Source: Fomes fomentarius (lineage: Eukaryota > Basidiomycota > Agaricomycetes > Polyporales > Polyporaceae). From it: 64,000 nt of DNA. The stretch covers positions 310,001-374,000 of the forward strand of contig JABYQN010000011.1 in assembly GCA_022606135.1 (NCBI GenBank). Direction: 5' to 3'. The notes beneath the pieces are model-generated. The model was not told the DNA's origin, searched no databases, and saw only the letters and a program-made list of their open reading frames with translations. Numbering within the stretch: position 1 is the stretch's first letter; every line of letters starts with the position of its first letter. This document shows positions 51,885-63,707 of the stretch, in pieces. The position numbers and the translations under genes were made by a program.

Positions 51885-52421
51885 ATGAACGCACCAAATA
51901 GATATGAGCTCTATGTTCTCGAGGATGGAGAGAAATCGTGCGTCTCATCATTGCCTGAAACATGCTACTCGCACAACTCATGACATGTGTAGAGTGGAGG
52001 TCACAGAGGACACAAAAATCCCCAATGCTGCTACAATAAAGATCGTGAAGCAGGACCACACTCTCGCAAACCTCCTACGCTCGTATGTTCTGTCTTTGCC
52101 TTAGCGTTATAGCTCCCCGAAGCTCATACATTTCCCAGACAACTCCTCACCATGCCCAACGTCCTCTTCGCCGGTTACAAGGTCCCGCATCCACTTCACC
52201 CCTATTTCCTCCTGAAGATCCAAACCGACGGCACCATTACTCCCGCAGCGGTGCTCGAGAAGGCGTGCACAGACCTGATCGGCATGGTTGCGACGTTAGA
52301 GAGCAAGTTCAAACGCGAGTTCACGCTGAACAATGTTCAGGATGGCGTGCCAGAGGACGCATATGGTGTGCCTATGTCGACCGGGCAGTGGGAAGGTGGA
52401 GGAACCTATGTTGATATCTGA
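51885..52421 (+). CDS. RPB11: RNA polymerase II subunit RPB11
   Basis: Alpha-like subunit that dimerises with RPB3 during polymerase II assembly. Three exons in phase, 51885-51937, 51993-52082 and 52139-52421, give 141 aa. It begins MNAPNRYELYVLEDGEKS. The alpha motif is IKIVKQDHTLANLLRSQLL, followed by NVLFAGYKVPHPLHPYFLLK, IQTDGTITPAAVLEKACTDL and a C-terminal helix ending EFTLNNV. A Gly-rich tail (STGQWEGGGTYVDI) extends past the yeast end. It is a paralogue of AC19, which also lies in this window. Confidence 0.95.
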
Positions 52422-52999
52422 GTGGCGAATATAAATCGGAGATGGTGCAGGGCTTGCGGTCGCAGGTGCGGATTTGTATCATATGGCGTCCCTAATACAT
52501 GTATACTAGTCAGCTTGTCTACCATTGCAGTGTTCCTCTGTCGAGGTTACGCTTCTGTATTGTCCGAAGCCGGTCTTCTCCTGCCTGTTCCAGATAAACC
52601 TCTAGTGTCTCAAAACTGCGTAACGAAGCTGAGTGTAGTCTGCGTGTGCTTGCGCTCTCTCTGCTCTGCGCATCGGTATCCTACCTCTACTCGGCGGACG
52701 ATAGCTCCTCACTGAGCTCGCTCTCGATTCGGCCGTCCTACCCCCAACTGTTCCCCAAGCTACCACCTCAGATACCATGTTCCTCGGTGCCGTCCTCGCT
52801 CAAGCGTGTTTTATCGCCACCGTTCTGGTGGCGGGTCACACAGCTTCTCCGGGTCCAGCTTTCTCTCCGGCTTCACCCACCAGGCGATCCCAAGTTCCCA
52901 CGCAAGGCAGAATGTACGTAATTCTCCTAGTCTCTCTTAGGCAGACATTGGGCGGGCCTAGTAAGTACTGACAAGCGAGATAGACGGCCCACCGGCTCA
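52422..52999. other. Intergenic or degraded sequence
   Basis: A hydrophobic frame starts at 52777 (MFLGAVLAQACFIATVLVAG), but it ends quickly and matches nothing I know. It may be the eroded 5' part of the adjoining F-box pseudogene. Confidence 0.3.
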
Positions 53000-54718
53000 G
53001 TGGACACTGGGCGTCTCAAAGTCGTCCGGCGTCGATTCTTGATAAACTTCACTGCTTCGTCTGACACACGTCGTTGCGCTGGCAAATCCCGCTTTTTGGG
53101 CCCGTGTGGTGGATGGAACACACTGCAAAGGGATGCCTACATAGCGCGCTCGCAATCTCTTCCGTTCAGCATGTTCCTTACGGACAAGTCTCCCATTTTC
53201 CTATCCACGCACGCTCACCGCCTCCGGGGGTTAGACCTCATCATCCAGACCTCCGAACTTCGCGCACTCTCTTTTCAGTCTTCCGAGGGTATGCTTGAAG
53301 CTGTCGTGATCACAGAAGTGGCGAATCCCAAGTTCTTAACCCTTGTTGTGGACGTTGAGGACTTGAGGCCTCAGCAGACCGTTCTGTTCGACCGACCAAT
53401 TCTCCACCTCAAGGCACTCGCAATATCCTCAATGACCGCTTGGCCAATGAATCATTATCCCAATCTGACTCACCTCTACCTCTCCCTCTGGCATTCTCGT
53501 CATGCGGTATAGAATACTGGGACGTCTTCGACATCGCGCATCTATTCTCCGAGACATCAATGCTCACTTTGCATATCGATCACCTCGTCGATCTTTTTGG
53601 TCCATTCGAAGATGACATCGCGTCAACCCCTCCTGTGTTACTCGACAAACTGCGTTCTGTCGTGTTCACCTATTCTGACATCCAAGATATTCACACTGTT
53701 GTCTCGCTTTTGACCATCCCCGGGCCAGCATTCATTCGTCTTCAGCACACATGCTGCTACACCGACGACACGCGCCTTTCACCGCCTTCCCTAGTGAACA
53801 CTAAGGCTTAGACGGCGTAACCACTCTGGAGCTTGAGCTGTCGGGTGAACATAATCAATGCATTCATGTCGTCGCCGATGGGCCATCCTGAGGTTTCTGG
53901 CTCGACGCGCAAGCCTATCCCTCAGGGAATGTAGACACGTGGATCTCGTGGGTAGAAGGCAATTTCTTTGAGATATTGTTTTTTTTTGGTAGGGCGCATA
54001 ATGCCTTCAGCCGCAGTGGTCCCCAGGGGGCTTGTTGTGCAGCTCGCGGTCAAAAAGACCAGGCGCGTTAGGCGACATTCCCGAGGGGTTATAACCTCCG
54101 AATTGTTGTGTCTTTGAGATATACCCTCTTTCACAGCTCCTTGTTTTGACCATGGTTCTCTCCGTTGATGGGGCTCAGAATGAGGAGATACTCCACCAGA
54201 TAATCCCCCATATACTTCAGCTTTCAGAGCTTAGACTCGGGCTACGAGGTCTGGACAATTACACCGGCGACGCACTCTGTACCTTTTGCACCCTCATGGA
54301 GCAGAGGCACCGCTGTTATGTCCCCAGCTGAAGTCGCTTACCATCAACTGTGACGTCCTATGCAACATCTTCGACTCTATCGAAAGCAAGGTACCACGCG
54401 GAAGTACCGAGCCTTCTAGTGACCCTATCGGGTGTTTGGTCCGGATGGCATCTGTCCGCTTCCTTCTCGGTCACCCACTTTCCAACCTCATCCTCCAGCT
54501 CTACATATAGGACGATTCCATCCGAACGGCCATCATACGCATGTTCCAAGACGTCCTCGGCCCGGACCACATCGCAAAAATCACGGTCTGCAATCCCGGC
54601 ATTTATATTGTGCGCAATGATTGGGGTGTCGAAGGCACTGAAGACCACTGGGACTTGAATTGGGACCAGCGACCGTATCCCGACATTGGGCTCGTTCATC
54701 CTGTGGCCAGTCCGGCAT
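53000..54718 (+). pseudogene. F-box/LRR-type protein pseudogene
   Basis: Protein-like segments continue across three frames. The first (53000-53512) has LRGLDLIIQTSELRALSFQS, NPKFLTLVVDVEDLRPQQTV and YPNLTHLYLSLWHSR, then a stop. The next frame (to 53811) resumes with EYWDVFDIAHLFSETSMLTL. A third gives DGVTTLELELSGEHNQCIHV with an in-frame TGA at 53889-53891 just before GFWLDAQAYPSGNVDTW. Later parts read LSELRLGLRGLDNYTGDALC, LKSLTINCDVLCNIFDSIES and, to a stop at 54718, IIRMFQDVLGPDHIAKITVC. At least two frameshifts and one stop make it non-functional. The pattern matches the LRR-like C-terminal halves of Agaricomycete F-box proteins; no clear F-box remains. Confidence 0.7.
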
Positions 54719-54954
54719 GAACACTGCCAATGATGAACGATGGTACGAGTCAAAAGCTCATACTAACTTGGCAATGAAAGCGGACAGCTCACATTCCGAA
54801 TCCTAGAACACGTCCACACAAGGGTTAACCAGCTGGGAAAATGTTATCGTAGTGGAGTTATATTCGTTTGCTAAGTATCAGCAACTTCTACGTCATAACT
54901 TTGGTCCACACTGTGCCAATAGAAGTCCAATGGTCATCAATATGAAGTCGTATC

Positions 54955-55640
54955 AGTGAGGTCGGGCCCGCACTGTGGGACGCCATACCCCCGACCCCAC
55001 GGACGTACGAATAGTCAATGTTTTTCGCCCAAAGAGTGTCTTCGTGCCCTTGGGCGTGCCCGAGGAGTACTAGTAGTCGCGCACGGGCCGGTCGAGGTAC
55101 CTGTCGAACCCGTCGGAGAGCTGCTCGATGAATGCGGAGGCGCCCCCGAGACGTGCGGCGGCGTGGACATGCTCATGGTTGTGGAGTTCCGCCGGGTCGC
55201 CGAGGGCGATGTTGTCGCGGGTCTACACAGCGCACATCTCTAGATAAGAATGTGATAAAAAGGGCGATGGGGCGCACGGAGAGGGGAAAGTGCGTGTAGT
55301 CTTGGAAGAGCACGCAGATGACTTGGCGGAGGTCGTAGAGCCTGCGCGTGTGGGTGTCGTAGCCCGTCGAGGAGGATATGGCCCTCTTCGACATGGTACA
55401 GCCGCGCGACAAGCTTGAGGATCGTGCTCTTGCCCGACCCGTTCACTCCCACGTATCTGACCTGCAGCGACATGGTCAACTTCCAGGTCGAAGCAGAAGC
55501 GGAAGGGAACTAACACATAGCTTTCCAGCAGGCACTCTGAAAGAGATGTTCTGGAGAGCGTAATGCTCAGATCCTGGATACTGGGACACATTCCTGCCAA
55601 CGTCACGAAAAGCAGCGCAAGTGGTGCGTATGTCCATGTA
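54955..55640 (-). pseudogene. ABC transporter ATPase-domain relic
   Basis: The minus strand carries an eroded nucleotide-binding domain: YPGSEHYALQNISFRVPAGK, Walker A VGVNGSGKSTILKLVARLYH, VEEGHILLDG, then in a shifted frame YDTHTRRLYDLRQ and Q-loop VLFQDYTHFPLS, an intact intron, TRDNIALGDPAELHNHEH, AARLGGASAFIEQLSDGFDR and YLDRPVRDY followed by a TAG (55070-55072). Remnants TKTLFG and DYSYVRGVGGMASHSA follow, again frame-shifted. Similarity stops just before the LSGGQ signature and Walker B should appear, and no transmembrane domain is found upstream. It is a broken fragment of a fungal-type ABC exporter. Confidence 0.8.
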
Positions 55641-55825
55641 CCCCGTATGCTGTGCATTCTCCGGGAACGGTGCTATAAGGGATTTCAGGGTATGTTAGGC
55701 CTTCAGAGTCACGCCGGTCGCCAGCGCGTCGGGTCCCAGTCAATAGCAGGGAGTAACACAGGCGTAGCGACGATTAACAGACTAACGAACTACGTGCCTC
55801 AGCCTGTCCGAGCTATGTAACGGTA

Positions 55826-55839
55826 CCCTAACCCTAACC
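55826..55839. repeat. Short interstitial telomere-type repeat
   Basis: Two full CCCTAA units plus cc (ccctaaccctaacc). TTAGGG is the usual fungal telomere unit. It lies 190 bp from the ABC relic. Confidence 0.6.
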
Positions 55840-56139
55840 ATATCCCTCACAGGGCTCTTGTAGCCGGTTCGGGATGTTTGTGACTTCATACAACTTGCCA
55901 GTGTAATATGACCGTCCTCCCACATGAATTCATAGATCATATACTCTGACTAGGGGAGACTAACTTCCAGTGCGTACCGACGCGAGCTCGTCTGGTCGAA
56001 GAAGCGCCGGACAGATGTGATGTGAAGCCTTTGACGCCATACTGAACGCCCGCCTTTCGAGTCGGACCGGAAGTAACTCATATACATACTTGCTACTCGA
56101 CCACATTCACGCAGAATCGCTGTACCTCACACGCTCGTT

Positions 56140-56179
56140 ACTACCTCACATTCGCTGCCACTACCTCACATTCGCTGCC
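56140..56179. repeat. 20-bp perfect tandem duplication
   Basis: The unit actacctcacattcgctgcc occurs twice in direct succession without mismatch. Confidence 0.85.
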
Positions 56180-56337
56180 CGGTCTGGCTGCTGGTCGACA
56201 ACTCGCAGGGAACTCGGCCTCTTTTCTGCAAGCCTTGGCTTCGACATAGTGCAGTGACAGAACACGGACGGACGCGCTGAATTCTGAACTAGTGATTCTC
56301 ATCCTTTATATTCAGCCCCTCGAGACACCCGAAAACT

Positions 56338-57375
56338 ATGTCGGTGGACCCGTATCACGCTGTTCAAGAGGAGATTCAGTCAACGTTGCAAACAGCCGCA
56401 ACGCTACGCGCCTCGTTCCTGCGCATCCGCAGTACTGCGAGAGAGGACAGCGAGGAGCTGGTATGGGCTCGGAACGAGGTGCGTACTCCAAGCTCATGCT
56501 CGCTGTACGTATGGTATATGGATTCCTGGGTCGATAGCTCAAAGCTACCCTGGCGGCATTGGAAGCGGATTTGGAGGATCTGGAGGAAAGTGTAGAGTGA
56601 GTAAGGCGTCGGCGAGCATAGTGGTAGAACAAGCTCATCCTAAGCTAGACCGCTCCTATCAGCGTCGTTGAATCCACGGGGGCTCGTTTGTTTGGCCTTG
56701 AAGAGACGGAGGTAATTGAACGGAGGCGGTATGTGAGCCATGTCCGTCGCGAAATCGAGGTATGTTCTATGTCCTAAGTCTTAGTGTGTCCTTTGTCATG
56801 CTTGCGGTACCTCCCTACCCTCAACCTTTACTTATGACATGCAATGATAGAGCATGCGTGCAGAAGTAGAAGATGGTCGCCGGTCAAGGCCATCGTCCAT
56901 GCTTGGCCCATCGGGACGTACCAACGTCGATAGCCCTTCGCCGGAACACGAAGATTCGCAGGCGGAATGGGCCAGACAGGAGCAAGAGCTCATGATTCGG
57001 CAGCAAGATGAGACTATTGACACTATTGCTGGGACGCTGAATACCATCCACGAGCAAGCTGGGCTGATGGGCCGTGAGATCCTAGAACATAACGAGTGCG
57101 TCTTGCGCCTTTTGCGTCAGCCCATGCATACTCAGTTCATATTCACTTCAGAATGCTTGAAGATGTCGAACGCGGAGTCGATCGTTCCGACGCCAAGCTC
57201 AGCTCTGCTATGAGCAGAATGCGCAAGTTCATCCGTCAGACAGAGGGTAGGTGAAAGTCACTTGGTGCGACGACCTCTTGCACTGACCCACCCTCCAGAG
57301 ACGAAGTCGGGCTGGTGTATTGCTATCCTGATCATCATCCTCATGGCTCTCCTACTCGCCGTGATTCTTGTTTGA
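56338..57375 (+). CDS. TLG1: t-SNARE of the Tlg1/syntaxin-6 family
   Basis: Qc-SNARE acting in endosome-to-Golgi membrane fusion. Six exons in phase, 56338-56478, 56538-56596, 56663-56759, 56851-57095, 57152-57246 and 57299-57375, give 237 aa. The N-terminal three-helix domain begins MSVDPYHAVQEEIQSTLQTA and includes SEELVWARNELKATLAALEA and LFGLEETEVIERRRYVSHVR. The SNARE helix is at about 140-200 (QQDETIDTIAGTLNTIHEQA, GREILEHNEMLEDVERGVDR), with the zero-layer Gln in the expected IHEQA segment. A single C-terminal membrane anchor ends the protein (WCIAILIIILMALLLAVILV). Length and layout match the family. Confidence 0.92.
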
Positions 57376-57815
57376 TGATTGATGATTGTGACTGCAGGTA
57401 TCGCTATTCTCATCTGTTACTGTACTGATTGCATATTTTATACGGGACACTCCCTTGGGACTTTGCATCCATTGTATATCGTTGACCCCCCATAGCCATC
57501 AGTATATCATCCCGCGCACTGCGTGTATTGAACATACAGCCTGTACGGCTGGCTGTGCTGCCCGGATCGCGACTGCACGTGGTTCTTCGGACGCCTTATT
57601 TGCCTGTTGTTTGTCCGGCCGTCAGCCGCACGCCATAGAGCTCCTCAGCAGCTCACGTTCGCTTTCTTCTTCACACTCGCGCGGTCGTGCTGGTCGACGA
57701 CGACGACAGCGAGCAACACCTCTATCACGACCCCCACATTCCTCCCACATTCTATCCCTTTACTCTCTCATTTTCCGCACATTTCTAACAATCTCGAGTC
57801 CAGCAGTCCTCCGCT
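57376..57815. promoter_or_regulatory. Kinase gene upstream region, pyrimidine-rich
   Basis: 440 bp between the SNARE stop and the kinase ATG. A C/T-rich tract just before 57816 is typical of fungal promoters. No other feature. Confidence 0.4.
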
Positions 57816-60768
57816 ATGCATAGTCCTCCTCGTGCCCCGCCCGTCAAGTACGCGACCCCTCTCGGAACTCGTTGGCAGAAGGAGAAGGCTGCTGCAGGCT
57901 CAAACGCGTTCGAGTACCCGGATGACGCCAAGTACGTCGGGCCATGGATCATCGGCGAGTGCGTTGGGAAGGGCGCGAGTGGTCGGGTGAAGATTGCACG
58001 TCATCGTCGTACTGGTCAGCTCGCCGCCGTCAAGATTCTCCCTCTCCAGCCTTTCCTCTCATCCCGCAACACGTCCAACGCCCAGGCCAAGGCGGAGAAA
58101 CAGCGTCTCGGTATCGACAGGGAGATCATTATGATGAAGCTCATGAACCACCCCAACATCATGCGCATATATGACGTCTACGAAGGCGATAAGGAGCTCT
58201 ACCTCATTCTCGAGTACGTTGAGGGTGGTGAGCTTTTTGACTTTCTCGTCAATCGCGGGCGTCTACCTCCCGCCGAGGCTCTCGCGTATTTCAAGCAGAT
58301 AGCCTACGGGCTCAATTACGCGCACACCTTCTCCATCATTCATCGCGACCTCAAACCAGAGAACATCCTTATCCACTCGACGAACCCACCGCTCATCAAG
58401 ATTGCTGACTGGGGGATGGCTGCGTTTGCCCCGCCGACACTCCAGCTCGAGACCAGCTGCGGCAGCCCGCACTACGCCAGCCCGGAGATTGTGAATGGTC
58501 ACAAGTACTGTGGGACAGCTACCGACATCTGGAGCTGCGGTGTAATCTTGTATGCTTTGCTGACCGGACGCTTGCCGTTCGATGACAAGAACGTTCGCAA
58601 CCTCCTCACTAAGGTCAAAGTCGGCAAATATGAGATGCCAGCCTACGTCGACCCTCTCGCGAAGGATCTCTTGGCTAGGATGCTCGTGGTTGACGTCAAC
58701 CGGCGGATTACCGTAAGTTAGGTCCACTCGTACTCTATTCACTACTATTGACATTAACACTCGACACCGCAGATGGCTGAGATTTTGGCTCATCCCTGGC
58801 TTGAGGGTGCTACTTCAGGCATCGTGTATGTCCCTGCGCCTCCAGTTTCCGAACTTGCTAAGCCTCTGCCTTCCGCACTGCACATCGATCGCGACCTCTT
58901 CGAGTCTCTCTGTGTCATTTGGGGCCGACATGCCGACATAGAACGCATCCGTGCCGATCTACTGAGCCCCGCTGGTCAAGGTACTCTAGCTAAGGCGTTC
59001 TACTTTCTTCTACAGAAGCATCGGGAACAGACTATGGGAGAGCACGGTATTCTGATGGACATCGACCAACTACTCAACGCGGAGGGCAAAGTGATCACGA
59101 AGCAGTATGCTGCTCCGCGCTCCAAACCGGGTCGTCATTCCTTGGATCTCACACGGGCCATGGCAGCTATCCCTCCCTCCCAGTATCTGCGCTCAGAACG
59201 CCCTGCTCCTCAGCCGCCTTCGCGTACTCCATCGCCGCAGCCGCCTACTCTCACAATCACAACTGCTGTTCATACTGAGCGCACGCCTTCTCGCCCTCAT
59301 CCGCCATCGCCGGTGGGCCCACGTCCTCTGAAGCCACGCCCTCAGGGCGCTAGAAACTCGATCACGATCACGAACCAACCGTCCTTTGTGCCAAACCCAG
59401 ACATCACTCGGGTCCGCTCTCAGACGGTCGGACCAGCGTCAGAGCGCCGAGAGGCGGCGTACGCTCAGACGCGACCCGTGCCGCTTTCTATGCAACGCAA
59501 GAATGTCACCGTCGATATAGCACACCTCCAACGTCCTCCTACCATGGGTAACTCAACTCATGCCGGGCACAGCCAAAGTTCTCAGAGTTCTCAGCATACC
59601 GCCTCTGCAGTCGGCTCCATCCTAGCTCCTGTTCCTGTTCCCGCCACCACCGCCCCGGTGCCACCCATTCTCGCCATGCCGCACAGTAATGAGCCTTCTC
59701 CTGGTAGTCCAATGACTATGACGCCTCGGTGCCCTGAAGTGGAGATGCAGGATACCACTCATCCTTATGCAACTGCTAGCGCTGCGCAAACTGTTCCTTG
59801 GGACGACGATAGACCTGATCCTATGTTGCCGCCTCGCATCCAACGTGCGGAACACCGTCCTGTCGGCGACGACGCGCGGCGCAACTGGTCAGCTCCGGAC
59901 TATCGCTACGATGCTGGCTGGGCCAAAGTATCTGGATCTGAGAACAAGGAGAATGCTATTGGCTCTGGCCGTCCTACACAGGAACCTGCTTGCCAATCAG
60001 GCGGACTAGGCTTCGGGCACTCGGTTCCTATGGCGAAGGAGATGGGTAACGTTCTCTTCATTCACGAGTCTGCGAACGGTCAGCAAGCGAAGAAGGAGAA
60101 GAAGGGTCGGCGTAAGTGATTGTGATACTACTTCGCTTTCACATGTCAATGTTATTTTTTTCGCAGCCCCACCGCTCGACTTCCATGGTGCGCCCAGCCT
60201 CCAGAAGCGCTCTACGTTCTCAGCAGGCCCAACCTCGCCACACTCCTCGGGCATGTCTCCAGCGGTTGGCGAGTTCAAGGGTTGGTTCTCGAACCTCTTC
60301 CACTGGAAGGTGCAGACTATCGTGTTATACTCCGTGCTGGATCTCCCGACGACACGCTCGGAGAGCATCCGACTCCTCGAACACTTCGGCGCTTCCATCG
60401 CTATCGAAGAGCGGGGCGGGTACAGTTTGCTACTCTGCCGATTCGACGACATCCACGACGGATCCACTTTGGTTCAGAAGGCCGTCCGCCTCCGGGTCGA
60501 GTTCTCCTCGTGCTCTGGTTCGTCTTCGCAATTCTCTGGTCAGCACGGCACCCCGCGCTTGGGTGGTCAGATGTCATTCCCTGGCGCGCGGAGCAGGACT
60601 GACGGCCTCAACGCGGGGTACGAGACTGCGATCTGGATTGCACTTGAGAAAGGGTCCGTGGGCACGTTCAAGAACCTGTGCGCTCGTTTCAGGAACGAGT
60701 GGCGGTTTGAAGACCTCGCGTCACCTACCGCGGCGGTGGCGCCGGGTGTCCAGCAGTTTATGGTCTGA
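57816..60768 (+). CDS. Hsl1/Gin4/Nim1-type CAMK protein kinase
   Basis: Three exons in phase, 57816-58712, 58773-60111 and 60167-60768, give 945 aa. The N-terminal kinase domain (about 45-330) is complete: GECVGKGASGRVKIARHRRT, AAVKILPLQPF, YLILEYVEGGELFDFLVNRG, IIHRDLKPENILIH, IKIADWGMAAFAPP, TSCGSPHYASPEIVNG, DIWSCGVILYALLTGRLPFD and MAEILAHPWLEG. A UBA-like segment follows, then about 350 residues of Ser/Pro-rich disordered linker. The C-terminal 180 residues (FKGWFSNLFHWKVQTIVLYS, YETAIWIALEKGSVGTFKNL) look like a KA1-type membrane or septin-associated domain. Yeast relatives control morphogenesis and G2/M entry by restraining Wee1. The activation segment has DWG where DFG is usual, as in this family. 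Confidence 0.9.
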
Positions 60769-62975
60769 GCGAAGCGAAGGAGCAATGGGGAGAGCACGGA
60801 AGTCCGGTGATCTGTGAATGGACCGGAGATGGCTGTTGGTTTGCACAGGCCGGAAGCGATTGCATTGACTATCACACGGAAGGACAGGATCATGATCAGA
60901 CGTTATGGCACGACGGGCTTGATGATGACTTCTTCACGACTTTGATGAGATGGATCTACACACATTCCTAATTAACCACACATTCTTGCCTCGTATGATG
61001 CCACGGATACAGACGAATACATTACGTTCTATGTGAGGATATCTCAGAGTATTAGGAAGGTCACGATAGCGCGACATCGTAGCATTGGAGAATACGAGAT
61101 GGATAAGCATTGGGATTATCATCACGTTTAGTTTTGAGGGGTTCCGGCGGCACCGCGGTGTGAATCGACGCACAGTCTCACAAATATCAGATACTCAGAG
61201 AGGAGAGTACCTCTTCTATAAGATCTCCTTGAGGGGTTGTGCATTACAATGAAGTCCAACGTCATCTGTTTTATCGAATATCGAGAATTCACATGTATAA
61301 CTTCATGATTCGCTCAGCGCTAACAATAGTAGTACATAGTACAATCTTAGAACCTCAACACCTGACTACCACGAGCATTGTATGACATACGTTTGCCAGT
61401 GCTGAGTCAAGGTTAGTGCGAGCTGAGCGGAGGTATCTGAGGAGAGGGGATACCGGGGAACACCGACACCCGCAGATGATAACCGTTGAACCTCATCAGG
61501 AAAAACCCCATTCCATAATTAGTGATAAGTTATATATCAGAACCGATATCAGCAATAACATGGGACAGAGGATGTGCACACACTTGAAAATGAGTGAAAG
61601 GGTACCCTACGTCTTTCGAATTGTTTGCAAATTGCCCACATCGTCGAGAGATGTAATCTCAGACTTGTATGAGTATTCGGTTGTGCCCAGATTCACGCCG
61701 AAGTCTCAACGGCGCCGGCCCTAAGTCTTTCGGCAACCTCCGAGGTCGCGCCAGTGACATTAGTCGCCCATGTTCGACTTTTTTTCCATCGTCCGACCAC
61801 CACAGTTCTCCCCTCTTGGCTTGCTTCCCTCTATTCAGCGTGTTCAGCGATCCACCCCTCAACTCCTGTTGACTACCTATGGACCTCATGTGTGGGATAG
61901 CCGAATCGCCCAGGTAGGTGCATCATTCTCAGGTACATAAGCGGGGATCTGTCAAGCAACTTTGTAAGTCGTCGTTCCTTGCCTTCCAGTCTGGTGAGTG
62001 TGTTCGCAATACCGCGAAGTAAGTTCCATCTCTCCTATGTGAGTGGTGCATCTATGCTGGTCACTCTTCATCCATCCCATGTACATGTCACGATGCAGAG
62101 GTAGGTCAAGTGAACCTTGAAGTGTCGTCCAGGTGTGTGGTCGTTCTCTGATCTGCAAGTTCGTGGCATCAGGGGTACTGACAATATCTCAGCAGGGTAT
62201 TCACTGGGGTTGGCCCTCGGAGTCGTCTCGAGGTCGTTATGGTAGTTAGTTATGTGTATATGTGTATAGTATACTTTGATGCTGTAGTACTATGTCATAA
62301 CAATATACTGTTGAACCAGACCGTGAATTGTGTGCTTAAGAGTGGTAGCAGTGCAATCAGGTGGTCCTGTTGTGAGGATAATGGTCTGCTACTGGTCCGA
62401 TACTGGTCTCTCGTTAGGAAGGGACTTATGGTTTTAGTCTAACGCCCTAATGCCTCTGTTTAGATGTTATTATACATAATTCGCGAATCGAGTTTTTCCT
62501 GATGCTGTGCAGAGTGGCAGAGTAAGCGAGAGTACCGCCCGACGACTTCCGCATGCCGTGGAGCACAGGTCCCAAGTCCGAGTTCGTAGTTGTGCACTAT
62601 GTATACAAAGGCAATCTAACGGTCGATGCCGGTTCTCGTCGCATGGTATACATGCCCTCACACTGAGATCACTGCAAGATACGGTGTTGTTGAGATTGGC
62701 ATGCTTGCCAATGACCACTAGCTAGACCACTGGAAAGCATCCGAGAAGCAATACATGTGTAGGGAAAGCGCAGAAGGAACTCTAGGTGTCTATATAGGGG
62801 AGTATACAGTGGGGCTATGCGACACAGCGGATGAGGCGTCGGACTGGTGGTTGCAGTACCACGCCTCATGCAAGAAATAGCAGGAAAGCCATGTGACTCT
62901 ATTGTAGGATGAAGGGAATGTGTTCATGCCAACGAAACCTATTGCACAATAGGCCAGTCGGACCTAACAGGCAAC
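60769..62975. other. Long intergenic stretch, nothing recognised
   Basis: About 2.2 kb, comparatively AT-rich, with no family motif on either strand, no transposon terminal repeats noticed and no tRNA-like fold recognised. The first ~300 bp are the probable 3' region of the kinase gene. Confidence 0.5.
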
Positions 62976-63707
62976 TCAGTCGATGTTCGAGCCGCAGCTG
63001 AGCATGGCGGCAGCAACGAGGGCAGGCTCGAGCAGACTGAGTTGCATCGCTTCTTGAGTCATGTCGAGCACCACTACATTCGGCATGCGCGCGATGCGGG
63101 CGAGGACGCGAGGAGCAGTAGTGTTGACCTTGTACATCTGTGAAAGAAGGCAACTCTAGTGAGATTAAGCTTGCTGGACGAGGCGAGCTGTACGCACGCA
63201 AATGAATCCTTGCATCGGCGCCCAAGCGTATTGGACACCCCGGACTTCCATGATCCTACGGCTGTGCATTGCATATACATTAGCATCGCATCACAAGCAA
63301 CGCGGGAGAGACAGCGGTGATTGGAAAGGGAGGTCTGACGAGCACCCAACGCACCTCTGGTCCGAAGAGAGCTTCAGCCAGTCGCGGATCCGCTGCTGGG
63401 CGGCGACGCCCCGGATTTCGACCGACGCGTTCGGCTGCCACTGCACCATTGCGACGTTCCTACTCTCGTTGTCCTTGAATATCGTGCACGCCGGGGCCGT
63501 CGCCTCCGTCACGACGCGGTAGACCGTGCGCCCTTGGGGGCCGACGATGGTCGAGTTCAGGACCGTCGTCTTGAAGTTCGTGAAGGTGAAGGTGACGCTG
63601 TCGGCGATGGGGTTCGGGGCAGTAGTGGTCGAGGCTGAGGGCAGGGCACCAAAGATGGAGGGTGCCGCGCCGCCCTGTTGCCATTGGCCTTGTCCGTAGG
63701 GGTTCAT
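62976..63707 (-). CDS. DUF6593-domain protein
   Basis: Three exons in phase, 63355-63707, 63198-63261 and 62976-63137, give 192 aa. After a Gly/Gln/Pro-rich start (MNPYGQGQWQQGGAAPSIFG) the domain reads VTFTFTNFKTTVLNSTIVGP, VYRVVTEATAPACTIFKDNE, VAMVQWQPNASVEIRGV, IRDWLKLSSDQS, MEVRGVQYAWAPMQGFICMY, VLARIARMPNVVVLDMTQEA and QLSLLEPALVAAAMLSCGSN. This is a basidiomycete-restricted family, distantly like phospholipid-scramblase/tubby folds, with no known function. The soluble protein has no signal peptide. The start codon at 63707 is the first ATG in frame. Confidence 0.85.

Larger units (their letters stand above)
55641..56337. other. Intergenic stretch holding only repeats
   Basis: No coding signal. 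It contains the telomere-type repeat and a 20-bp tandem repeat, and ends in the promoter of the SNARE gene. Confidence 0.5.

Noticed and set aside
60116..60817. 233-aa Ser/Arg-rich frame
   Set aside because: It is an out-of-frame shadow of the last exon of the Hsl1/Gin4-type kinase.
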